A DNA stretch of 64,000 nucleotides from Novipirellula artificiosorum (GTDB taxonomy: Bacteria; Planctomycetota; Planctomycetia; Pirellulales; Pirellulaceae): NCBI RefSeq assembly GCF_007860135.1, contig NZ_SJPV01000009.1, forward strand, positions 248,001 through 312,000. The letters run 5' to 3'. Each line of letters starts with the position of its first letter. Within the stretch, counting starts at the first letter, position 1. Made by a program: the position numbers and the translations under genes. The notes below the pieces were generated by a model, which made no database searches, was not told the origin of the DNA, and was given only the letters and a program-made list of their open reading frames with translations. Shown piece after piece: positions 1-8,100 of the stretch.

Positions 1-1151
1 AAAGCTGTCACATACGAATGGGGCCCGAAGGTGCTGTCCAGGACAAATGTCCCCTGCGTCCCTCCCTGACTGAAACCTTGATTGAGGTATACCTCGTTCC
101 CAAAACCGGTCCCGTATCCAAACACGACATCGATATCGCCGTCGTTATCAACGTCCGCAGAGCCGATGTCGATTGCCTGAAATCCCTGGGTCGGGAAGGA
201 GAATTCCTTTGCGAATGTCCCCGCCTGATTGAGCCAGAGTTCGGCTAATCCATTGGCCCCCCCCAGGATGGCATCAAGCGAACCGTTGCCGTCGACATCG
301 GCCAGTTCCACCGACTGTCCAGAGTTGTTCGCCGACAATGCTTGCCCGGCCGTGAATTGGCCCGAGCCATTATTCAGCCAGATCTGGTCCGGTACTATGG
401 CTTCAAACCGGCCGGAAAAGTTGGATACCAGCACATCCAGGTCGCCGTCGCCATCAATATCCCCCAGGGCCCCATCCATACTGATGCTGCCGCCGCCGAG
501 GCCCTGGCTGTCAACGAGATATTCTCCTTCAACGCCTAGCTGGTCGCCGCCCTGATTCAGCCAAACCGAATGGCCCGCACCGAGCCGATTCACTGCAAAC
601 GCATCCAGGTCCCCGTCGCCATCCAGATCACCCAGCAGCACGTCAGTAGATAATTCCGATCCCAGCCTCTGACCGGAATCCACAAAGCCTTCGGAAACCA
701 GCACACCCGTACCAGCCAGCGTCACATTCGTTCCGTTGGTTTGCAGGTTGCCCACGATCAGCTCGAAGGTTTCGTCCTGCTCGACCGTCGCATCACCGTT
801 GACCGTAATCTCGATAGAGCCCGAAACCTGTCCGGCAGCCATTGTGAACGTGGCCGGAGTTGCGACACCCTGGAAATCGCCGCCGGCGGTGGCTGAGCCA
901 TCTTGGGTTTGGTATTCGAACGAAATGTCGACCGCTGCGGCCTCACTGAGGGTGACCGGAAAGGAGAGGACCGCCGTGTTTCCGACAGGTCCCTCGGTCG
1001 CCATCGCATCGCCGATCGCCATGACAGCGAGCAATCTGCGATCCTCCATCCGTTCGAATTGGATCTTCCGAGCAAGTACGGATCTGTTTTTGTCGCGACG
1101 GGTTTCGCGGGATCGACGGAGAGAGAGTAGTGACTTTCGAACACGTTTCAT
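1..1151 (-). CDS. Secreted FG-GAP/Calx-beta surface protein, N-terminal part (runs off left edge)
   Basis: Reading leftward from ATG at 1149-1151, the frame stays open to the window edge, so only the first 383 or so residues are present. The N-terminus is basic and holds the motif MEDRRLLA at about residues 35-42, the LEPR-XLL-type motif of large planctomycete secreted proteins. A Calx-beta-like segment follows (residues 46-150, with SATAGGDF and a VEQDETFEL-like end). After that come FG-GAP/VCBS repeats with calcium-type loops DLDGDGDLDAF, DIDGDGDLDVL and DVDNDGDIDVV, and spacer units of the form VWLNQGGDQ. It is probably a cell-surface or extracellular adhesin-like protein. It lies 259 nt downstream of a TIGR03032-type gene on the same strand, the same pairing as at 33.7-45.4 kb. 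The domain assignment is firm; the function is inferred. Confidence 0.87.
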   Translation of the reverse strand, partial: MKRVRKSLLSLRRSRETRRDKNRSVLARKIQFERMEDRRLLAVMAIGDAMATEGPVGNTAVLSFPVTLSEAAAVDISFEYQTQDGSATAGGDFQGVATPATFTMAAGQVSGSIEITVNGDATVEQDETFELIVGNLQTNGTNVTLAGTGVLVSEGFVDSGQRLGSELSTDVLLGDLDGDGDLDAFAVNRLGAGHSVWLNQGGDQLGVEGEYLVDSQGLGGGSISMDGALGDIDGDGDLDVLVSNFSGRFEAIVPDQIWLNNGSGQFTAGQALSANNSGQSVELADVDGNGSLDAILGGANGLAELWLNQAGTFAKEFSFPTQGFQAIDIGSADVDNDGDIDVVFGYGTGFGNEVYLNQGFSQGGTQGTFVLDSTFGPHSYVTA

Positions 1152-1410
1152 GGGGATTAAGCAGCTTACAGCGAGTAGTTTTCTAGAAATCGCCCCTGAA
1201 GCGAAGACAATCGCGTCTTAGGCCTCAATGGACGTATGGCCGTCAGCCCGAGAACTGTCTCAAATTTTCTTTTGGTTGCGTCCTGGCAGGGATAAGACTC
1301 TGGTGGGAAGCCCTTCAGGAGAGACTGCCAGCGTCAGAGGCGCCGTAGCCACGGCAACGGCCATGAATGAGCGTCGGTGGAATGTGAATGAGGGTCGAGA
1401 TAAGTTCGGA

Positions 1411-2589
1411 CTAGTGGGAATCTTCTGCGGGCTGGTTCATCCTTGTTTCGGGAGCGATGACGCAGGCACGCCGGATGGTGTCTTTGTCGAAACCGACGAC
1501 CGCCGGAAAGCGAACGCCGGTCAACAGCTGAACATCGAACAACTCCTGGACGGTCGCCTCGAATTCGAGGCTGCCCACGATTTGCCCGTTCCGCGTGTCG
1601 ACGACGGTCACACCGCAGGGCCGTTTCTGCTCGCCTTCCGCAATCGGCACGCCGCCAAAAATCGCCGTCTCGCGGATCTGGGATTGACCGATAAAGGCCA
1701 ATGGACCGGCAAAGGCCAGGCCGCGCGCGTAACCATCGGACTGGGCCACGGTCTCCGTCTGTCCCTTGGCCGGATCGACCGTGACCAGTCGACCGCGTCC
1801 CGAATCGAGGACCCACAAGCGGCCGTTGTGGACACGGGGAGAATGTGGCATCGCAAATCCGCGGGCGACGGTCTCGCCACTGTCCACATCAATCACCACG
1901 CCGCCGTCGGCTTTACCCGGCCGCCAGCCTTCCGGTGTATCCGTCTCGCCAAACGCGGTCACGTATTTCGGTCGGCCATCCACCATCGCCATCCCGTTCA
2001 AGTGGCAACGATCCTGGCGTTTGATCTCGCTGATAAAGCGAGGTTTCCAACGAGGTACGAAACTGTAGTCGGGATCGAGTGTGCACAGACAGGAGAACAA
2101 TGTATTGACGACCCACAGCTGAGGCGTCTCGCCATGCGTGCCGTTGGCTGAGCCGGTATCTTGCTGGAGGGTGGTACGTGGGTCGTCCGTGCCCCAGGCA
2201 ATTTCATGCACGTCGATATCGCCCGTGACATGGCTGCTGCGAGGCAGGAAACAAGCATCGTGCTGCCCCGCGGGTTTCATTTTGGCAGCAACCTCAGGCG
2301 AATTTCGCAGTGTCCAGATCTGGTATTCGCCGCCCACCGCGATGCGATCGCGGCGCACCGCCAGCCCCATCGCGTTGCCGCAAGAGCGCATCAGCATCGA
2401 AACGTGCCCGTCACACGCACGAAACGCCACCAACTTACCGGCCTGATAAGTTGTTACGAAAAGCGTTCCGCCGAGCGCCTCGAGCAACTCGGCGAATCCT
2501 TCACTATGCACGAACTGAAACGGAGCTGCGTTGCCAGCCTCAGCGTCGTCGTTGCTCACCGACTTTTCAATCAACTCAGTGCTGGTCAT
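1411..2589 (-). CDS. TIGR03032-type protein (paralogue 1)
   Basis: A 392-residue protein of the TIGR03032/DUF4915 type, a family without an established function. I chose ATG at 2589; a TTG 21 nt upstream is the alternative. Motifs shared with the paralogue at 33.7 kb are TYQAGKL, VNTLFSCL, DRCHLNGMA, MPHSPR, LDSG.G and GYARGL. These recur in a way that suggests a beta-propeller-like fold. No signal peptide or membrane segment is visible, so it is probably cytoplasmic. The next gene on the strand encodes an FG-GAP LEPR-XLL protein, which suggests a role connected with making, modifying or exporting such giant proteins. That link is inference from two independent neighbourhoods in this window. 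Confidence 0.85.
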   Translation of the reverse strand: MTSTELIEKSVSNDDAEAGNAAPFQFVHSEGFAELLEALGGTLFVTTYQAGKLVAFRACDGHVSMLMRSCGNAMGLAVRRDRIAVGGEYQIWTLRNSPEVAAKMKPAGQHDACFLPRSSHVTGDIDVHEIAWGTDDPRTTLQQDTGSANGTHGETPQLWVVNTLFSCLCTLDPDYSFVPRWKPRFISEIKRQDRCHLNGMAMVDGRPKYVTAFGETDTPEGWRPGKADGGVVIDVDSGETVARGFAMPHSPRVHNGRLWVLDSGRGRLVTVDPAKGQTETVAQSDGYARGLAFAGPLAFIGQSQIRETAIFGGVPIAEGEQKRPCGVTVVDTRNGQIVGSLEFEATVQELFDVQLLTGVRFPAVVGFDKDTIRRACVIAPETRMNQPAEDSH

Positions 2590-3284
2590 TCGATCCGGAC
2601 CAGCAGCCAAATCCTGCGCTATCGAGATTCTTTCTCATTGTTGTTTTTCTGGTAGGGGGATTTCGCGTTGGTGAAACGCTCAGTCGCACATGCACTCAGT
2701 CACCAAGTTTCACCGTCGCTAGGGGCTTAATGGCCATCCGGTGGTGAACTGTCGCAGCGTCTGATAGCAAAATCGCCAAAAGTTCCCATTTTCTATGATG
2801 GAGCTGGCGAATCGAGCCGAGGACCTGTTCGCCGATCAACCGGCGAGTGATCACCCGGCAAGCTGACAACCAAATCTCGCCAACCCGTTGACATGCATGC
2901 CTTTATGGCGACTGTCGGGCACAAGAAATGGCAGCTGGAGTGCCTTGTCCGCTCGCCGTACCACTTCCACAGGTCAGCGGTCATCCTTCTCGCCGTGGAG
3001 GATCGTCTGACTGTTTGTCCGGCTATCCGGGCACACCGGTTAGTTCTGATACTGGAGGCTCATCCGAATCTTGTTCGGAGAATCCCAGAGCATCTCGCAA
3101 AAAATCGGCCATCGCTTCGAGGTCCTACCGATTCGAACCCATCGCAACTCGGTGTTTCCACCGGCTGCTTGCCGCGTTTTCGACCCGTGGAGCCGGGCCT
3201 ACTTTGCTGCACCCTCTGAAAGCCTCAATACGCGAGTGGCTAGAAATCGACCGCGGATATCCCGTCGAGGCGATGATGGGCTGA
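2590..3284. other. 695-nt stretch without a supported gene
   Basis: Short frames occur on both strands (for example 2893-3219 and 2928-3284 on +), but none has a recognisable domain, a convincing ribosome-binding site or protein-like composition. The right part lies just downstream of the broken kinase gene. It may hold further decayed sequence. Confidence 0.5.
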
Positions 3285-3805
3285 TTACAGCTCACTCCTT
3301 GTCCGCGCCACCGGAAGCGTGATGTAGACCGAAGCACCTCCACGGCATGGATTGCCAAAGTGAATTTGTCCACCATGCGCCGCGATAATTCTTCGGCTGA
3401 TGGCCAATCCCAAGCCAGTTCCGTGCGTGTTGGTGGTGTAAAACGGATCAAAGACCTTTTCTCGATCCTGGCAAGGAACACCGGGACCATCATCACTGAG
3501 AATGACGGTGACAGCAGGACCAAAGTTCAGCTCGTCCATCCTCAATGAGATCGCAACCAAGGTTGCACCACTGGCCAGAGCATTATCGATCAGGTGAACG
3601 AGCACTTGACGCATTGCGGTCACGTCGACGCAACAAGTCGAATCCCAGTGGCTGCCGGCTCACCGCCATTCTGATGAGAGAATCGCCGCCATGTCTCGTT
3701 CACGGCGCAGATGGTGCCGTCCTTATCAAGGACCGCGATCCCGGCCATGAGCGAGTCGAGGACGTGTACGGACAAATCTTGGTCCGATTGTTTTTGATCC
3801 TGCAT
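3285..3805 (-). pseudogene. Sensor histidine kinase gene with internal deletion
   Basis: Two overlapping leftward frames carry the two ends of one PAS-type sensor kinase. The 5' piece (3805-3620, 61 residues) is the first half of a PAS domain, with AGIAVLDKDGTICAVNETW. The 3' piece (3623-3285, 112 residues) is the HATPase_c domain, with the N box LIDNAL, the G1 box DDGPGVP, the F box FDPFYTT and the G2 box GTGLGLAI. The rest of the PAS domain and the whole HisKA dimerisation/phospho-acceptor helix are missing, and the frame shifts at the junction near 3620. A working kinase would need the missing histidine region, so I call this an internal-deletion pseudogene. A MITE sits 23 nt upstream of its start. 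Confidence 0.75.
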
Positions 3806-3828
3806 TGGAAAGCTCCCGTAAAATGTGA

Positions 3829-3959
3829 CTAGTGCTTCGTCAACTCTTAATTTTGGGGTAGCTGAAGTCGCCAGACTTCAGGTCGTATCCGAAAACCCGA
3901 ACTCTGGCGAGTCCGGCTACGATCGCCAACCCTAACTTTTAAAGTTGACGAAGCACTAG
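3829..3959. repeat. 131-bp palindromic MITE with 17-bp perfect terminal inverted repeats
   Basis: CTAGTGCTTCGTCAACT at 3829-3845 is repeated exactly in inverse orientation at 3943-3959. The interior is a second, imperfect inverted repeat (a GAAGTCGCCAGACTTC-like arm against a GGACTCGCCAGAGTTC-like arm), so the whole unit folds into one long hairpin. It encodes nothing. The outer TA dinucleotides (TA-GTGC and GCAC-TA) fit the TA target duplication of IS630/Tc1-type elements. It lies just upstream of the broken histidine kinase gene. Confidence 0.8.
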
Positions 3960-4063
3960 GAACGCCGCCTCATTTCCGCCGTGTGCGACTCGCTCACTTC
4001 AGGGCGATCAAGCGATGAAATCCAGGCCAAGAGACCGATGCAGCCGACGTGCCATTTGGTGCA

Positions 4064-4183
4064 TCATTCTGATGATGCCAGGATCGCGATCGCGTCTTCC
4101 TTCAGGTATTCCGTCAATTCGGAATCGACTTCGGCGATCAGCTTGTCGAGGAATTCGGAAGCTTCTTCTTCCGCCAGCTTCAC
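4064..4183 (-). CDS. Possible small acidic protein or C-terminal gene remnant
   Basis: A 39-codon leftward frame from a GTG, rich in acidic residues, reads VKLAEEEASEFLDKLIAEVD and ends ...ILASSE. The composition looks like real protein, but there is no good ribosome-binding site. The frame upstream is open without a better start. It may be the 3' end of a gene whose 5' part was replaced by the ECF sigma factor gene, which ends 88 nt upstream of it on the same strand. I do not recognise the family. Confidence 0.3.
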   Translation of the reverse strand: MKLAEEEASEFLDKLIAEVDSELTEYLKEDAIAILASSE

Positions 4184-4270
4184 GCCAAAGCCAAGTGAAG
4201 CGTGTCTGGTGATTCGTCTGCGGTGTCCAGACGGCGAAAATCCGATTCAGTGCAGCGAAGCACTCTCGAT

Positions 4271-4885
4271 CTAAACGTCGTTTTCATCAAATGATAAACA
4301 CTCGCGACGAACGATTTCCAAACGGCGTTGGACGGTACTGCGTGAACAATCCAAGTGCTTTGCAATCTCGCCGTCGTTGTAACCCTCCATCCGCAACACA
4401 GCGATTTCTTGCAACTGGGGATCGCCGAGTCGTTTGAAGAACCTGTCGCAGGTCTCGGTAAACGACGCCACAAACTCGGGGGTGGGTTCGCGTGCCTTGA
4501 TATGGTTGACACCTAAAGCTGCCGCATCATCAGCATCGGTCATGAAAACCGAACCCGTCATGGTTTGACGTACATCCCGCTTCTGTTGCTGGTCATACCG
4601 ATGCCGTTGACGCACCTTGCGCCCCGTGATGACCAGCAGCAAACGCAATAAGCTCTCGCGATCATTCAATTTGGGAAAACGACCCGCCGCAAGACCGTTT
4701 GCAAAACTGTTGAAGGCGCTCAGCGCTGCATCTTCCTCATCGTACAAAGGCCGCGAGTCGGAGCGTAATTTGCGACGCGCTGCGGCGCACAATTGCGTCC
4801 AGTAGTGATTCCAGATCTTGTCGGCAGCCGCTTCGTTGGCACCTCGCAATTCTCCGATCCATTCAGTGATAGGGTCATCCGACAT
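4271..4885 (-). CDS. ECF-type RNA polymerase sigma factor (planctomycete type)
   Basis: A 204-residue sigma factor. The start MSDDPITEWI at 4885 is preferred over ATG 4894 because it matches the usual start of this planctomycete group. Region 2 is seen around LLRLLLVITGRKVRQRHRYD (about residues 85-105). Region 4 has a helix-turn-helix, DGEIAKHLDCSRSTVQRRL (about residues 175-193). It should direct RNA polymerase to a small regulon. It is divergent from the large kinase gene at 5153, an arrangement common in planctomycetes, where the kinase is thought to control the sigma factor. No anti-sigma gene is adjacent. Confidence 0.9.
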   Translation of the reverse strand: MSDDPITEWIGELRGANEAAADKIWNHYWTQLCAAARRKLRSDSRPLYDEEDAALSAFNSFANGLAAGRFPKLNDRESLLRLLLVITGRKVRQRHRYDQQQKRDVRQTMTGSVFMTDADDAAALGVNHIKAREPTPEFVASFTETCDRFFKRLGDPQLQEIAVLRMEGYNDGEIAKHLDCSRSTVQRRLEIVRRECLSFDENDV

Positions 4886-4947
4886 GATTGCCAACTGCTT
4901 TTCTTGATACCGGAAATACCGACCGAGTGAGAATTCAAATCCAGCTA

Positions 4948-4977
4948 TTGATAGACCGTGATATATTAGGGTACTCT
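4948..4977 (+). promoter_or_regulatory. Candidate sigma-70-type promoter for the large kinase gene
   Basis: TTGATA (4948-4953) and TACTCT (4972-4977) are separated by 18 nt in the gap between the sigma gene and the kinase gene. The predicted 5' leader would be about 170 nt. The call is by consensus only. Confidence 0.35.
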
Positions 4978-5152
4978 AATGGCGTAGATGCCTCAACTAA
5001 TTCACGGGGTGAAACTGCAATCGATTTCCGCATCTTCGGCAAGCTTTGGTGTTTGCGCGGCATAAGGATACCGAGACCGGTCCTCTGTGTTTCGTGTCGT
5101 GTGCACGTCATGCGAGGCCAGCCTTCACCACGTCTTTAATGGCCGAGGGAAC

Positions 5153-8100
5153 GTGACCGACCCGCGCTTTTCCGATCTGAGTACCGAAGAACTGCGAATC
5201 GTCGACGCGGCATGCAAAGCGTTTGAGGAAGACTTTGCACAGCAACGTTCCACTCTCGAACAGCACCTCGCCCAGGGAACGATCCGAATTCGCAGCGTGC
5301 TTTTTGAGGAGCTGCTCGCAATTGAGATCGAGCTGCGAGCGCGGGGCGGATCGTTGCCTCCGATCGCCTCTTACGAAACACGTTTCCCGGATCGAAAGGA
5401 ACAGATTCAATCGGTGTTCCAGCGTATCGCCGATCAAAGCTTGCAGACACGAGAGCTCTCCGCCGCGAACTCAAAATCAAAAATCCAGTTGCATCCCAGC
5501 GGTGCCGATCTCCAGATTCCTGATTCGATTGGACGTTTCCGTATCGACGAAGTGCTTGGGCAAGGCGGGTTCGGGATTGTTTACAAAGCTCGTGATGAGG
5601 GATTGGAGCGAGCGGTCGCCATCAAAGTACCGCGTGCTCGATTCCTTTCTCTTTCTCAGAACGAGACCGAGGCGAAAATCGTCGCGAAACTGGACCATCC
5701 AAACATCGTGCCGGTTTATGAACTTGGCAGCGACGAAGATTTTCCCTTTTACATCGTTTCCAAGTACATCGATGGATTCAGTCTCGCGCAGCAAATCAAG
5801 TTGGGCCAAGTCGGCAATGCATTCGCTGCGGCTGAGCTGATTGCGACGGTTGCCCAGGCATTGCATTATGCCCACGAGCAGGGCCTTGTGCACCGCGATG
5901 TCAAACCTGGCAACATTCTGATGGATGGTGATGGCAATCCCTTTGTGATCGATTTCGGACTGGCGCTCCGAGAACAGGACATCGGTGAGGGACCCAAACA
6001 TGCGGGAACTCCCGCCTACATGTCGCCAGAACAAGCCCGTGGAGAAGGCCATCGTGTTGATCGTCGCAGTGACGTTTTCAGTCTCGGCGCGGTGCTCTAC
6101 CAGTTGCTCGCCGGTCAACTCCCCTTTCACGGTGAGACGAAGGCCGAGCTTCTCGATCAGGTGACAAACGGTGAATCCAAACCGCTCAGGCAACACGATG
6201 CAAGTCTGCCGAAAGAATTGGAACGCATCTGCACGAAAGCGATGGCAAAGCGAGTCACGGAGCGGTATCCGTCGGCCCGGGACTTTGCCGAAGATCTGAG
6301 GCTTTTCTTGGCTGAGAATCCCGCGTTGGCTCGTGGGTCGGCGAACGGTGGGCTTGCGGGAAAGGTTTCGGAATCACAAAGCTCGACACCGCCGTCCTCT
6401 CCTGACTCCGCTACGGCGTCTTCCGGCGCGGTGGGCTTGGGATCGTCCGGCAGCCAGGCAATCAGTATCGTTCCGAAAGGTTTGCGTTCCTTTGACGCCA
6501 GTGATGCGGACTTCTTCCTGGACTTGCTTCCCGGGCCGAGAGATCGCGAGGGTCTCCCCGACAGTCTGCGGTTCTGGAAAACTCACATCGAGGAAACGGA
6601 TCCGGATCATACGTTCTCGGTTGGTTTGATCTACGGACCATCAGGTTGTGGCAAGTCGTCATTCGTGAAAGCCGGCTTGATGCCTCGGCTTTCCAATGAG
6701 GTGGATGTTGTTTACATCGAAGCCTCGCCTGCGGAATCCGAAACACGATTGCTGCACGGATTGTGGAAGCAGTATCCCGCACTCCGGGGAATCGATAGTC
6801 TGAAAGAGGCACTGACTGCCTTGCGACGAGGACGCGGTGTCCCGGTCGGCAAGAAAGTGCTGATCGTGCTCGACCGATTTGAACAATGGTTGCATGCCAA
6901 AAAGGAAGAGGAGTACACCGATTTGGTGGAAGCCCTGCGGCAGTGCGACGGAGGTCGGGTTCAATGCATCATGCTGGTGCGGGACGATTTCTGGTTAGCG
7001 GTCAGTCGCTTCCTCCATGAGTTGGAGGTGCGTTTGGTCGAAGGTCACAACACCGCCTTGGTTGATCTTTTTGATCTCAAACATGCCCGCAAAGTTTTGG
7101 CCGCATTCGGTCGTGCGTTTGGCAGACTGCCAAAGACCTTCGGTGAAACCACGAAAGCACAAAAGAAGTTTCTTCAACAAGCAACCGTGGGACTCGCCGT
7201 GGATGGCAAAGTCATTTGCGTGCGTTTGGCATTGTTCGCCGACATGATGAAGGACAAGCTCTGGGTACCTGCCACGCTCAAAGAATTGGGGGGAACCAAG
7301 GGAGTGGGGGTCAAGTTTTTGGAGGAGGTCTTCAGCGCTCCGTCGGCAAATCCAAGTCACCGCCTGCACCAGAAAGCTGCCCGAGCGGTGTTAAAGGACC
7401 TGCTTCCCGATTACGGCACTGATATCAAAGGCACTATGCGATCTCATGCGGAGCTCATGGAAGCAAGCGGCTACGGTGATCGACCCCACGACTTCGACGA
7501 TTTGATCAAGATTTTGGACAGCGAAATCCGACTGATCACGCCGACCGATCCCGAAGGAAATGGCGCCAATGATCAGTACGTGACTCAGGCCCCAAAGGGG
7601 CAGCTGTATTTTCAGTTGACCCACGATTATCTCGTGCATTCGTTGCGGGATTGGCTGACCCGCAAGCAAAAAGAAACCGCTAGCGGCCGAGCAGAGCTGA
7701 AGCTGTTTGATGCTGCATTGCTGTGGAATGCCGAACCGAAGAACCGCTTCCTGCCATCGTGGTGGGAGAATCTCAACATTCGGTTGTTCACGGATAAGCG
7801 GAAGTGGACTGAGCCGCAGCGGAACATGATGGCCAAGGCGGGACGCACGCATGGAATTCGCACGGGAATGGTTGCCTTGTTGCTAGTGGCCGCCAGCTTC
7901 ATTGGTCTGAGCATTCGCCAATCGGTGGTCGAATCCCAGCACTTAACTCGTGCCACAGCCTTGGTGGGTTCTCTCGGGAGTGCTGACATCGCTCAGGTTC
8001 CCTCCGTTATTTCCGACTTGAATCAACACCGTGAATGGGCTGATTCGTTACTCAAGGCCAAACTCGCCACGGCCAGCGATGGTTCCTCCGAGAAACTTCA

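Noticed and set aside
18..1221. Several rightward frames of 65-161 codons
   Set aside because: They lie opposite the FG-GAP gene, whose leftward frame has clear domains and runs through the whole stretch; the rightward products are low-complexity antisense translations.
1228..2151. Rightward frame of 307 codons
   Set aside because: It is antisense to the TIGR03032-type gene, shows no domain, and the opposite strand matches a family in every motif.
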